Below are positions 21,800-34,987 of a stretch of DNA of 64,000 nt, one piece after another. Made by a program: the position numbers and the translations under genes. The DNA lies in NCBI RefSeq assembly GCF_932294415.1, contig NC_065536.1, forward strand, positions 50,592,354 to 50,656,353. Reading direction: 5' to 3'. Under the pieces are notes generated by a model. That model did not search any database. It was not told the DNA's origin and saw only the letters and a list, made by a program, of their open reading frames with translations. Each line of letters opens with the position of its first letter. The first letter of the stretch is position 1. The stretch comes from Quercus robur. Its lineage: Eukaryota > Streptophyta > Magnoliopsida > Fagales > Fagaceae.

Positions 21800-22699
21800 A
21801 AAAAAAAAATAAATAAATAAGTTTCACAGGTAGGTAATAATCAAATCATGCACAAAACAATATTACTACCCTAGAAAATATTCTGCAGTGGGTTGGTTAA
21901 TAAAGTCATGGATCTTGAGGACAGAAATATTCCCAGGAGAAGTATTCATCTATTCCACCACACCACCATTTATGCAGGTAGGGTCAATAGAACATAAACA
22001 TCCTCTATGGCATCTGAACATCATGCGTATTATGGTTACTGTCAGTTTCCCTCACACATACAAAATATCAGCATATGCTACTATGCTAGCATCCACATTA
22101 TAAACATTATCCCTCATGGATGTAAAGCACAATCCTGATCCCTGGAAACATTCCATAGACATCAAATGAATAAATTACCTCTGAAGTATTATGGTTACTG
22201 TCAATTTCTTCGTCAATGGAAAGCAAAGAGCATCCCCTCCACTTCACACCAACCAACCGTCTCTTGCAAACACAATGCGATAATTAAAAAAGGATAGAAC
22301 AGATAGCTGATAGAAAATCCATACTGTTCTAATTTTCAAATCCAAAGTTTACAATGTGCCAATGAGAATATGTTACATACACAAGTTTCAGCTGAAACTT
22401 TTTTTTTTTAACTAGAAAAAAGGCATCCATGCCACACCTGGCAATGCAAGCTACGTTGACCAAAGCTGGAGAACAAAGTTAACCTGCAATGACTCCGGTT
22501 GACAGGAAGAGGCAAAAAAATAGTTTCCACCCAAATCACTGAATAGTGCCTGCTAAAAAAACAGCACGATTGATCTTCTGACAAATCAGTGTTTGGAACT
22601 TCATTTCAATGCAGGTCTCTCACCTCAACCATATCACTAGTTAGTGTTGTACAAAACAAAAGTATGAAGATCATGGCCACTTCAGAGATCCATTGCTCT

Positions 22700-25600
22700 T
22701 TAGCCAAGCACACCACCAGTCCCTAAATGCCCTTGCTGCAACTCCTTTCTACGCTGCTCTTCTAAAGGATCGGGACTCTTCATTATTCTACGCGTACGCC
22801 TAGTTACAACAAGAAAGCAACAGATTAATTATACATATAGCATGATTTTAAAAAATACAATCAGACTTCAAACAAATAGGTTATGGGGCCATGTACCTGT
22901 CTTGAGCATGTTGAGCGGGAAAAGTTGGCATAAACTCTTTGGACTTGGGTAGAGGAACTTCACGAAACCAGTCATGATTAAGAGCAGCTTCAGCTGTAAT
23001 CCGCTGCAAGTATCACAACAGTACTTAAATGTCAAAACGCTGGTGATAACAAGTTTAGTCAAGAGATTTGAAAGTTAATTGGTAATTTACCTTCTCAGGG
23101 TCATAAGTTAAAAGTTTGTTTAACAAGTCAAATCCAGAATCGGAAAGAACTGGTGATCCAGTGAATGATGTAGCTGGGAATTTCTTCCGCAATAGGTTAT
23201 ACCTGAAAGAACATGTCTATGATTAATACAAACATTCAAAACTGTTGAAAAGGGTCACCAAAGGAGGCCAGATAGCCAGACCAGAACCACCAAAAGCTGG
23301 AAGCCTGGGAAAACAGTGACAAAAATAAGAACACCATAATCACAGTAAATGGTAGAAAATAGATTTAGATTATTAATACTTACTGATGCTTAACAAAGTT
23401 GACCTTGACCCCAGGGAGCTTGGAAAACCCAGGCCAAATTGTCTCATTTGGTGTGCCAAGAATCCTAAAAATCTGACACCATTTAAAATGCATAAGCGAT
23501 AGAGTCATGACAAAAGCCTAATAGAAGAAGTAATCAAGCAGAACCAAAAACCACCTAGGCTAATTTACCTTGTCAAGTTGATCAAATTCAGTCTTCCCAT
23601 TGAACAATGGTTCCTTTGATAGTAATTCAGCCATGATGCAACCCAGTGACCACATGTCAATTGCTGTGGAATATAGTTTTGCTCCCAGCAGAAGTTCAGG
23701 TGCCCTGCCAAACAAACAGAGGATTATTTACTACTACAACTTTATGCCAATGATGAAATAACAGATGGATGGATGGGGAGAGAGATTAAGAAAAATAATA
23801 ACATATAAATGAAACAGAGACATTTAACACCAAAACACAACCCATACAGATATGACTAGTTACGCCTGACATGAATTACATGCACTTGTTTTTTAGGGGT
23901 AAAAATCACCAACAGTAGTAACAAAACTTCTGTCTCGGAGCTTTCTCCCCATGAGTACACCAAAATATTAATATATTAAATAATTGACAAATTAACCACA
24001 AAAGCAATAATTACACCATTAACGAGCTCCATTGGGAATGAATTAATTTGAGATGAATTATCATTTTTTGGTAGGATACAATAAACATTTTGGTTCCTAC
24101 AAACAAATACAGAGGACAATGAATATCAAGCACTGAAGGACGTATTACATGAAGGTAAAGAAATTATAATAAAACGATACAAAATATAATAAAATATAAC
24201 AAGACCAAAATCATTTTCTATGCAAAAGGAAATGCTAGTGCAGCTCACCTGTACCAAAGGGTAACCACCAAATGAGTATATGGTTTCAATGGACTCCCAT
24301 ATTGTCGTGCCAACCCAAAATCACAAATCTTCAAGTCACCCCGATTATTCAAAAGCAGATTTGATGTCTTCAAATCCCGATGAAGCACCCAGTTATCATG
24401 AAGATACTTAACACCCTCCAAAAGCTGGAGCATTAGGCATTTCACTTCACTCTGACTAAACGGCTGCTTCATTGTTTCCATGAGCCCTTTGAGATCATGT
24501 TCCATGTACTCCATCACCATAAAAATGCTATCAAGGCTACTCCCCACCACCACCTCTTTAACATCTACAATTGATGGGTTATGAAGAGAAAGGAGAATGT
24601 TTATTTCTCTCAGAGATGTCATTGGAAAACCTTCTTTTTCCTTCTCCATTTTTACTTTCTTCAATGCCACAATTTCCCCCGTCTTCTTATCTCTAGCTCT
24701 ATATACAACTCCATAGGTGCCTTCATCTATTCTGTTTAGTCTCTCAAACTCATCAACGCTTCTACAACCCTGAAGCATGTTTAAGCTTCTTTGGGGAAGG
24801 GCTGAAGGAGAGAGTTCAGGTGTCCCTTGAGAATCATCGTCATCCCCAGAATCTGTATCTGACTGGCTAACACTACTATAATTTTTATTACGTTCCTCAT
24901 CAATCTCCATGTAGTCATCCTTGTCTAAATTATTACCAGTGTAATCATCCCCACTCAAAGACCTAGCACGGGCAACTAGTTCATCAGATTCAGATGATTT
25001 AGCTGCAGATCTTTCAGAGCCTTCTCTCCTGAGCTCCCCAAGCTCTGGACTCAAAGACTTGTTGTGTACTCCAGCCTCCAGTGACTCCGACGGAGGCAAT
25101 TTCCTTCTCCTTCTAGGCATTTCCTCATCATCTACAATTTCACCTTCATCAACCGGAGAGTTATTCCCAGCTGCCCATCTTGAAGACGAAATGTTCCGGG
25201 TTGGAACATAATCATCATCTTCTATTTGCTCTGCTTCGAGATCATTACCCCACCGCTGCTTTGGCGACCCAGGAGACAATTCTACTGGAGACTCGGACAA
25301 AGCACGCCCCCCTGATCCAGGTGCCAAAGGAGGTTCAAATGACGATGAAGATTGCTCCACACTCTCATCTTTAGTACTCTTAACAGGAGAAATTTGTACA
25401 CCACCATCTGGAACAACATTAGGTGACTGACGGTATGCCTTAGGCAATGGCGGGGGAGGAGGAAGGGCTGCTGCCACTGTCGTGGACGCCCTACTTCTTG
25501 ACAAATTATTGACCTCCTTCTCATCTCTATCCCAAATTATAGGCGAAAACTTCCTCTTCCTCTGCGGAGGTGGAGACTGACCCCCATTCTCCATCAGTTT

Positions 25601-26008
25601 CGATACACTGGCATCCTTAACCTGCGATTCGGATTCAATAGCATCATCAGACTCACTTGACAACTCACCTGGTTCCCTATCAACAGTCCTAGCCGCAAGC
25701 CCACATCGCCTGGGCCCACCAATACCACCACCACCACCACCACTACTGCCCGAATCACTCTTACTGGAAGCTGATCGATACCCACCATTCACCACTTTCC
25801 TCTCCTTAATATCCTTCTGCCTAACCCTACCCTTGTCTCTTATATCCCCCCGACCTCGACCCCTTTTATATTCACGACTACCATTACTACTCCTAACCCG
25901 ATCATAATCTTCCTTGCCATTAGCAAAATCCCTCCTCGACAAATCAAAGTTGGACTCGCGGTCCCTGAACTCATTCTCGCGATAACCCCCATGCCTCCCA
26001 GCCGCCAT
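22700..26008 (-). CDS. CDKG2: Cyclin-dependent kinase G (PITSLRE/CDK11-type)
   Basis: The complete gene is complement(join(22700..22799, 22897..23003, 23091..23202, 23384..23472, 23569..23704, 24249..26008)), 767 aa; all phases join. Residues 1-425 are a low-complexity, charged, nuclear-type region rich in Arg, Ser, Glu and Asp, with many Ser-Pro sites and a Pro-rich run. The kinase domain starts near 428 with the glycine loop (DEGTYGVV), Lys450, the cyclin-binding helix motif PMTSLRE at 462-468 (PITSLRE or PLTSLRE in relatives), catalytic HRD Asp545, DFG Asp563, and APE in exon 2. The C terminus ends [20 protein letters not shown] as in plant CDKG. Relatives in plants bind cyclin L and act in pre-mRNA splicing, meiotic synapsis and flowering; I infer the same broad role. 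The symbol is by family resemblance; CDKG1 versus CDKG2 was not tested by phylogeny. An annotation using only exon 1 would truncate the kinase before its substrate-binding lobe. Confidence 0.93.
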
Positions 26009-26600
26009 ATATTTTTTTTCTTTTTTGTATATATATAAATCTCAAAATCTAACTCCAAACAATTTTTTTTAATTTTTTTTCAAAACAATAAACCCTAACC
26101 CCAATTCAATTTTCTATAGAAACTCCAACCCAAAATCAGAAAATCAAACACATAAAATTCGCCTGACCCTTTTTTCAAAAAAAAAAAAGCACAAAAAGAA
26201 ATTACAAAGGCTTAACCCTAAATCGAAACAAAGCGAGATCCAAAAAACAATAGGAGAACCAAAAAAAAAAAAAACGATACAATTAAATCAGTGAAAGAAA
26301 AAGGAAATACTTGCAGACCTTGGATGTATTCGTGCTATTCAGCTCGAAATTCACTCGGATTAGAGAAGTAGGGCTGAGAATCAAAACCCTAGAAATCGAA
26401 GAGCGAAACCCTAAAAAATAAGGAAAAATCGTCGGTCTACCATGCGAGAAGACAAAAAGGGTTTTGTAGCCAGGGATTGAGATTTTCAGCTAAGCGATGA
26501 GAGAGAGAGAGAGAGGCGGCGAGTGGTGGTGGGTTGTTAGAGAGAGAAAGCCCTAAATCGAGAAAAAGCAAGGTAAGGGTAAAGGTAAACGCAGAGAGAA
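26009..26600 (-). promoter_or_regulatory. 5' leader and promoter region of the CDKG gene
   Basis: A-rich plus strand (T-rich on the gene strand) directly upstream of the ATG, and a GA run at about 26,496-26,515 (CT-rich on the gene strand), which is common near plant transcription starts. A possible leader-intron donor (GCAAGTATTT on the minus strand) lies near 26,309, but no convincing acceptor was found. Confidence 0.4.
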
Positions 26601-27100
26601 AGAGTGTCTGAGTTAGATTATGGGCTTTGGGTTCTCTCGATGGGGTGGGTGGCTCTCGATTTTTATTTCTATTTTTATTTTAATAATAATAATAATAATA
26701 ATAATAATATATATTCAAATATCTTTGATGGGGACTTGTTGGAGTTGGAGATGGAGTGGAGCGTGGCAATTGGGTATGGTTTTTGGGGGTTTGCCCCCAA
26801 TATGATTGGGCTCTTTGCCTTTGGGTCTTTTCCAACTATCATTGGGCTTCCACGCACCACCGACCTTAACCCCCCCAATCATTCATCATGCTACGTGGCT
26901 TTACCTAATTTACAATTACCCCTTCCACTTTTTCTTTTTTGGATGGAATACCCATTATGCATCCATTACAATTTGCTTTTTCTTAATTAAAAAGGGAACA
27001 TTTTAGATTAAAAAAATCATGATCAAGGATCGTGGCGATGACCGACGACTACCGGCCATCAGTGGCAATGGATGTTAGTGGAGGGTTGTGGCTGGGTGGG
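26601..27100. other. Intergenic, with ATT microsatellite
   Basis: An (ATA/AAT)n run at 26681-26709. The remaining sequence shows no recognisable gene. It separates the CDKG promoter from the duplicated block. Confidence 0.5.
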
Positions 27101-27405
27101 AGATGGTGGAGAGTGGAGGGTGAAGGTTCGGTTGATAAGTTTTGGGTGAGATATAAAAATAGTTTACAAAAAATGAAAGAATAAACTAATTTTCACCATA
27201 AGTGCCTTTATTTTACGATTAACCATAAAATAATTTTTAGTTGACCGACATTTTCCATCGCCCTAAAAACCCATAAATACAAAAAATATTTTCTAGAAAT
27301 CAATTTCTGTCAAACCAAATATAGTTAATTAGAAAAAATTGCATTGGCCAACTCTTGTCTGAGATTTTTTATTATAACTATTACACTCACCTTGACTTTG
27401 ATTTA

Positions 27406-27661
27406 GAGTTCGTTTGGATAGAACTTATTTTGCTAAAATTAAAAACACTGTAGCAAAATAAATTTTAAATGTGTGAATAGTACCGTGGGACCCATTTTTA
27501 ATAAAAAAGTGAGTAAAAAGTGAACTTTGTAGGTCCATAAACAGTGCACGGATGCACTATTCATGAAAGACTTGGTCAACAACTGCGGCTGGGAAAAAAA
27601 AAAATGGAAAACGCAAAAAGAGGGAAACGTAGACGCGCAAACGCGCTATCCAAACCTAACC
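27406..27661. mobile_element. Tourist-like MITE, defined by empty site in copy 2
   Basis: A 256-bp insertion absent from the paralogous site near 33,020, which reads through as 'gatttagtataag'. TTA is duplicated at 27403-27405 and 27662-27664. The ends are inverted repeats (GAGTTCGTTTGGATAG versus GGTTAGGTTTGGATAG). The TTA duplication and TTTGG-containing ends fit the PIF/Harbinger (Tourist) type; the boundary could shift by one base. Confidence 0.8.
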
Positions 27662-28819
27662 TTAGTATAAGAAACTCATCTCCCTGGATAATTGAAAAAG
27701 GACTCTAAAAATTCTGAAAAAAAAAATAATATTAAAAATTAAAAAAATTTGTAATTTCTCATTTGAGGGATGTGGATAATAGTTTAAGTGGAGAGTAAAA
27801 TACAAGATTCAATATTTTTTTAACCTATTTTCAATTATCCATGAGTGATTAGTGTAAATAGTTTACATGGGTTGAGTGTAATACCGAAAAAACTCGGGGG
27901 AGCTCAATGCAATTTTGAATTTTCCCTTTTCTAATTACACTAACAAAACAAAAGCTGCCCCCAAAATTTTGTAAAAATGACAATTCACCTTTAAGTTTTA
28001 TGATAAACACAATACATGCAATAAAATTTTAAAACAGATCATTCAATGGCAAAATAGGGATTTCACTTACATGTCAACATCACATTAGAAACATTATCAT
28101 TTATTGATAAGAATCGAGATCAAATCAATGAAAAGATATAGTATATTTCTTATTTATCATGAGAGAACACATTGCCATTCCTGCACAGATTTGGAGTTCA
28201 TTGTCTTTTACCTGTAAGAGCATTCACAATGGGAATGGCATATGCCATATGTTGGTTCATTTGGAGATAAAATTATGATTCATTTTGGAGAAAAGTAATA
28301 AAATTATTTAAATTTAAATCACTTGAATAAGTACAAACTGATTTTTTTTTTTTGGTCTATCCATAAAGTTTATGGATAGATTTTTAAGTTTTATTAATAT
28401 ATAAATTTGAGATGATTGCTTTCCTTGAGAGAGAGAGAGAAAACATTGCCATGACCATGAAAGTGGTGATCAACCATGTTAATGCATGGGATGGCCTTCA
28501 ACTTCATCACATGTTTATTGCATAGCATTGATTACCATGGAAGTCTTACTTGCACTTCCTTGAACTTCAAACGAACACCTTGGTACCTCACTAATAACCA
28601 AAGAAATTTTTTTTTTTTTTTTTATGAGATGAAATGCCAATATTTAGTGAGTAATTAGTTCATGAACTTACATTTAAATATGAATATTTACAATTATGTT
28701 TTGAATTTGAGGATTTAAAATCAAATGGTTGAAGAATGATTGTTAGTTTAAGTTACTAAATATAAAATCAACAACATATTTTGTATGGATTTAAACTTTC
28801 ATGGTCATGGCAGTGTTCA

Positions 28820-28970
28820 TAGAGGCGGATGATTAGCATGATCGAGAGGGGCCTAGCCCCCCAAAATTTTAAAAAAAAATTAAAGAATTCTTTTTTTGAA
28901 TTATCCTAAATAATTTGAAAATTTTTAAATAAACTTTATCATTTTGACCCCCTATACCCGATAATATACA

Positions 28971-29019
<49 letters not shown>

Positions 29020-29839
29020 TTATAGATAAGTCTATTTTAAACATAACTTTCATTTAAATAGAATACAATCCATAAAGATATATGTCAAAAATTACAATAA
29101 TTAAACATTTGACATCTTTAAAATGAACGCATATGTATTTTAACAATTACCTCAACAAATAAAAGGGAAAAAAATCTAATTTTCATCCCAACACATGTAG
29201 TGCTTACTTGTACCATAGCAATAGAAAAATTGAAAGGTCAGAAGTTTTATTGATTTACCACACAACCAAGTCCCCCACACAATTGCAGAACAGTTTGCTC
29301 ACAATGCCCTCTCTCTCTCTCTCTCTCTCTGTGTTGGCGTTTGACTTCTTCTTCTTTTTTCTTTTTAGTTATTTCCTTTTCCCATTGCTGCTGCAGTCTT
29401 GTGTTTATAATATAAAAAGTAAAAGTTCTGTGTGACTAGACTAGACAAGAAAGAGTGAAAGACAAGCTTGAAGCTTTCGTAAGCCCCTCACCCCTGTGTA
29501 GTACTCCTGTGTTACTTTATTTTTCATTTGCTTTGTTTTGATTTTTTTTACTTTACTTTTCATTTACTTTCTTTTTTATTTTCCTTATAATATATTATTT
29601 GTTATTATAATAATCAATATATTATATATTGTATGGCATTATAATTTATAAATGTACTTTATTAGTTTGATTAAAATATACAGTATATATTACTACATTA
29701 ACATGTATTTAGTTGTTGTTTATAGCACATATTGAGTTATGAAGTATTGTACATTATTATTTTAGATTTTATACACAAAAAAAAAAAAAAAAAAATTATA
29801 TATGACCCCCTCAAAGATAAATTCTTGGCTCCGCCACTA
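28820..29839. mobile_element. Non-autonomous hAT-type element
   Basis: A 1,020-bp insertion, absent from copy 2 where 'gcagtgttcaacactttc' is continuous. The flanks are AGTGTTCA (28812-28819) and AGTATTCA (29840-29847), an 8-bp duplication with one change. The ends are TAGAGGCGGA and, read on the other strand, TAGTGGCGGA, which match the TAGNG start typical of hAT elements. The interior has (CATA)n/(AT)n at about 28,967-29,020 and (CT)n at about 29,307-29,330, and no transposase frame. Confidence 0.85.
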
Positions 29840-31534
29840 AGTATTCAACACTTTCACTTTCCGTTTGCATTTCAATCCAATAGTTGGTGGCAAGAGAAAC
29901 AAGCCATGTTTCAAAACAACATCAACATTTATTTGAAGGGCATGCCTTGAATCTTTAATTAAATCATTGATATTGACAGGAAAATCGAAAAGAACACTTG
30001 TCTACTTTCCTCCTAATGTTATTAAATATCATTAATACCATGTCCATACTATGCACAAATAATAAGAAATATATACATATTGGACTTTTTTAAAAATAAT
30101 CTAATTAAAATTAAACAATAAAATAGATTGTAAAAGTAAAAGAGCAAAAATTATTTTCAATTACATGACAAAAACACAATGTGTAAGACTAAGTTTTTAT
30201 CCAAATGTCAAAATTTAACAAAATATTAAAATTATTTCAAATAAATAGCAAAATTTCTATTAAATTTGTTGAATTTTATAGTTAGCCTTAACAGTAATGG
30301 TTTACTATTTTAAAGTTATCGAAAATTTTAGATTTAAATTAAACTATGTTAATGATTTTAATGTACCTATTGTAATGCCACATGACAAAAGCAAGTTATA
30401 CGATGTATATTGTATAACATTTACATTGAACCACTTTAACACAACCATATTATATGGACACACCTTTTGTAATTAATCTTCTTTTTAAATTGCTAGGAAT
30501 GTATGTTAATAAACTTTTAATCAAAATAATAATTTTAAACTTTTCAAAACTTTGACCATAAATTTCCACTTAGTCCATAATATTAATAATTTGAATATAA
30601 TTATGGCAATTTACATGATAAAAGTATGTGTTGTATGACATACTACACTTTTGTTAAACTATTTGTCACAGCCACAACATGTCAAACTCAACTTTTATGA
30701 TAAAACTCTCCAATTTTTTAGAAGCATTTGTTGACAGGAACATTTGGAAATTTTTATATATAATTTTCATGTAAATTATAGCAATTTAAATTTCATTAAA
30801 TGTAAATTATGTTAATAATTCTAATGTGCTTAGTATGCCACATCACCCAAGTACGTTATACAACATGTTACACTTAGATTAAATCACTTGGCTCAATAAT
30901 GATATAACACAACTTTCATTATATAGTATATATATATGATTTATTACAAATTGTAGATTATGTGTAACATGAAATATATTTATTAAAAAAAATAAAATAA
31001 AAAATAGTGATTTTATTTATCAAACAATGCACTCCAAATTATAGACAATCATTTATTTATAAACCACTAAAAACTTGTTAATGTTATGGCATTAAAAAAA
31101 TCACTCTTACGCACTTTTATCTACTAGGATGTACTCAAGGGTGTTTTCTTACAAATTCTATAATTTATCGACAAATAATTAAATTTAAAGTAGTTGATTA
31201 CATCATTTTTTTTTTATAGGATTAAGTCATCCCATAAAATAATAATTAATTTCATTAAAAGTATTTTCACCTTTATTGCTCTTTCTCTGTATCAAATATG
31301 TATAGATATGAGTTAAAGTTAAACATTGTATAATTCTTATATTAAATATTACATATTGTATAATTCTTATATTAAATATTACACCTCCTAATTGCTTTTA
31401 GTTGAGCCTATCCTAGTAAACATATAGTTAGTTTTCATTTTCTCATCACACTCTTCATGTTTAATTTTCAAAATATTTAATATATTTTTATTTTGAAAAT
31501 ATACTATAAAAAAAATTGTGAATTTTATAGTAAA

Positions 31535-32332
31535 TGTGGGGGCCAGTTAGCTAGAAGATACTGTTAAAACTGTACATATTGGGTCTATGGCTCAATCCGA
31601 GGATATCTACTTGTCCAAAAATGGTCAAATAATGTTATTATGGGAATGGTAGAAGAGGAAAAGATAAGGATTGTACATGATAGTCCAAAAGATGTCGGAG
31701 GAGAAAAGTCATATCGAAAATGTGGATCCAAGGTTAGTAGGAATGTCCTATCGTCCTGAACATCTTTCAAGGTTGCATCACGGTTAGAAGTCAGACATTG
31801 GATAAGAGAAGAGTAGAGGAAGGCAACAAATATCTTCAAAAATTGTTACCTCCGCATTAAATGCATCCCAGCTAACTCTCTGACCGCATTAATGTGGAAG
31901 TGATACTTGAACAGTGGTGAAGCAGCCTTACAGCTACTAGTTGAAGGTTCTAGGAGATGTTCAATGGGACAAGAAGGAGTTCCTGAAATCTAACCTACAC
32001 GTGTATGGTGGGGATGATATCAAAAATTATAATATATAGCATGGAAAGGTAGCCTAAAAATAGACAGATCAAGAAAAGAAATCTTTGTAATAATCCTTTA
32101 AACTCTTGTAACGTTGATCATCAACTTGACATTATAACAGAGCTCCTCGGACTATGCCGAAGACAAATTCTCTTATATTACTGGTGTTTGATCTTCCTAA
32201 ATAGACAATGGTTACTATCTTTCTTACTCACTAGAACTAGTTCTTTTACCCACGCTCTATAAATTCATTATTTGGGCTCATTGAGCTAAAACTCTATCAT
32301 ATATTGGGTCCAATCCAAATTCAATCCTTACA
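31535..32332. mobile_element. Solo LTR, family A, copy 1 (798 bp)
   Basis: Begins TGTGGGGGCC and ends CAATCCTTACA, flanked by the 5-bp duplication GTAAA at 31530-31534 and 32333-32337. Copy 2 of the segmental duplication has the empty site (near 45,645, 'ttatggtaaataac'). Its sequence is the reverse complement of the solo LTR at 37,121-37,896, for example in the 'cattaatgtggaag' region. No internal retroelement domain remains, so it arose by LTR-LTR recombination. Confidence 0.92.
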
Positions 32333-32640
32333 GTAAATAACATGAAAATTGATAGGTATGTTAACCACAAAAATAAAGTATAATCTAATAGCAGTATTTT
32401 ATTACATTAGTAATTAAAAATTTAACTTATTTTATGCAATATAACATTACTTATGTAAATTAAAAACTACAGCAATTTTTAATACCAAATTCATAACATA
32501 AAAAACAACATAAAAATAAATATCATATAATATATACACAAGGCACTAAATTTTTTTACGTTAAAATATTTGTAATAAGAAGAAAAAAAAAACAAGGGTT
32601 TTATTAATATATGCTCTTATAGTATATATTAATAAAATAA

Positions 32641-32721
32641 ACAAGGATTTAGATCAAGTGATTCCTTGCTCCTGGGTCTTATTGACGATGTCGCATTGAA
32701 TTGCCTTGCTTGGGTGAATAG
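32641..32721. other. Junction between the two duplicated copies
   Basis: Short unique sequence between the end of copy 1 and the start of copy 2; the breakpoint is somewhere in this interval. Confidence 0.5.
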
Positions 32722-33605
32722 ATAGTAGAGAGTGAAGGGTAAAGGTTTGGTTGATAAGTTTTGGATGAGATATAAAAATGGTTTACAAAAACTGATGGCG
32801 TAAACTAGTTTTCACCATAAGTGTCTTTATTTTACGGTTAAACATAAAATAATTTTCAATTGACCAACATTTTCCATCTCCCTAAATACCCATAAATGCA
32901 AAAAATATTTTATGGAAATCAATTTTTGTCAAACCAAACATAATTAATTAGAAAAAATTGCATTGGCCTAACCTTGTCTAAGATTTTTTATTATTATTAT
33001 TACACTCCCCTTGGCTCTGATTTAGTATAAGAATCTCATCTCCCTGGATGATTGAAAAAAGACACTAAAAATCATGAAAAATTAAAAATTAAAAAAAATT
33101 CATAATTTTTCATTTGAGGGATGTGTATAGTAGTTTAAGTGGAGAGTAAAATACAAGATTCAATATTTTTTTAACCTATTTTCAATTATCAAGAGTGATT
33201 AGTGTAAATAGTTTACACGGATTAAGTGTAATAACGAAAAAAACTCAGGGGAGCTCAATGCAATTTTGAATTTTCCCTTTTCTAATTATACTAACAAAAC
33301 AAAAGCTGCCCCCCAAAATTTTGTAAAAATGACAATTCACCTTAAGTTTTATGATAAACACAATACATGCAATAAAATTTTAAATTTTTCCTTGAGTTAG
33401 TTGATATTTTAGTGAATCACCTAAAACAAATCATTCAATGGCAAAATAGGGATTTCACTTACATGTCAACGTCACATTAGAAACAATATCACTTATTGAT
33501 AAGAATAGAGATCAAGTCAATGAAAAGATATAGTATATTTCTTATTTATCATGAGTGAATCATTGCCATTCCTGCAGAGATTTGGAGGTCATTGTCTTTT
33601 TCTTG

Positions 33606-33645
<40 letters not shown>

Positions 33646-33972
33646 AAAATATGTGAAGTTAATAAAAACTCAAATTAAAATTTTAAATTAGAGTGTCAAT
33701 TTTGTGTCACGTATCATAAATTATTTATTTTTAAAAAATTTTATTCCTTAATTTTAGAATCAAATATGGGACCACATCCTAAATATTCATTCAAATGAAT
33801 TATTAAATAAAAAAACCAAAGAGTCTAGAATAAATTAATCGTAAAAAAAAAAGTGCTCCATAATAATTTTTTTTTTTAAATGGACAATTTACATTTTATA
33901 CTTAATAATATCCTTACAAAAAAAAAGTTAACAAAATATAAAAATGACTATCAATAGTATTTAAATTATATA

Positions 33973-34987
33973 TGTTGGAAAATTTAAACCCCGGTTGATA
34001 GAATTAACAAGTTTTAAATCCAAGTTGTTAATTAGATTTATTATGAATAAATCTTGTTAAAACAAATTAGCATCAATATCAAGTCAATATCATGCAACGG
34101 AAAAATAAATAAGACAAAATATGATGACCTAGGAAAACCAATGAACTAAACTAGTTTCATAATAAAAACCTGGGGGGAAACCTTCTTGAAAAGCAATCCA
34201 CTATAGTAAAAAGAAGTTTCAAATCTAGTACAAAACATTTGCCCCAAAACTCTACAATCCTCGTAGATGAACTTACAATAGAAACCTTTTATCGCTTCAG
34301 AACCTCTAAACTCTTCAATATATGAACGCCACCCTTTTTGCGCGGATCCCAGTACGTGACTAACTCATCAACTTGAAGAAAATGTTGGCTGCAAAGTTCT
34401 TCACTTCATCAACAATGAAAATCAAGAAACACTTGGTTACAAAACCCTAAAACGCAAATACGCAGTAACTTCTTTAAGAGAGAATAAGCACTCGATCACT
34501 TTTTGCAGTATTCTCCTTGTATTCTCTTGTGTGACGACTTTTAAAATAAGCCTTATATATATCTAGGGTTGTGAGAAAAGAAACCCTACACAAATACATA
34601 AGCATGAGCCGAAAATCAAATCTGGAAATCTAAATTTCATAATTCTCGATAGATATAGCTGTCAAGCTATCTGTCAAGACCTCGATAGATACATCTATCA
34701 AGTTATCTGTCGAGATCTCGATAAATACATTTGTCAAGTTTCATTAAATCTCGATAAATATTATCTATCAGCAGCTGTCGAGAATCTATTCAGTTTTAAT
34801 GAACAAATTTTATTCACTTGTTTCTTGGTCTAATCTTCATGGCTTTAATACTTGGCTTGAACAACATGTTTCTTGAAGTATTAAACACATCCTTGATCTA
34901 CCAAATTATAAGTAAAGTGCGTTTTGTCAAAGAATTAGCCAATTCTATATTGACATATGTTCCTAACATAATTCACATGTCCTAACA
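33973..34987 (-). mobile_element. Solo LTR, probably Copia-type (1,015 bp)
   Basis: Plus strand starts TGTTGGAAAATTT and ends CATGTCCTAACA. Both flanks are ATATA, a possible 5-bp duplication, although the flanks are AT-rich so chance is possible. Read on the minus strand it starts TGTTAGGACATG, has TATATATAAGG near 34,553, and ends TTTTCCAACA, as in many plant Copia LTRs. Near 34,645-34,790 are imperfect repeats of 'ctcgatagata' alternating with 'ctatc' and 'ctgtc', resembling repeated regulatory boxes known in some Copia LTRs. Confidence 0.72.

Larger units (their letters stand above)
20120..22699. other. Region 3' of the CDKG gene, no gene recognised
   Basis: May include an extended or spliced 3' untranslated region of the kinase gene on the minus strand. 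Two long G/C homopolymers (21461-21477 and 21782-21799) stand out. No coding exon could be supported. Confidence 0.45.
27100..32640. repeat. Tandem segmental duplication, copy 1
   Basis: Its sequence matches 32,722-45,950 in the same order and direction: 27,100-27,405 with 32,722-33,025; 27,664-28,225 with 33,020-33,607; 28,300-28,815 with 36,795-38,085 (minus a solo LTR); 29,848-30,300 with 38,085-38,540; 30,300-31,530 with 44,096-45,650 (minus MITEs); 32,338-32,640 with 45,650-45,945. Copy 1 carries its own insertions: a Tourist-like MITE (27,406-27,661), a hAT-type element (28,820-29,839) and a solo LTR (31,535-32,332). Without them the unit is about 3.5 kb. No genes were recognised. Confidence 0.88.

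Noticed and set aside
31585..31839. 84-codon minus-strand frame
   Set aside because: It lies inside the family-A solo LTR and has no recognisable protein similarity.
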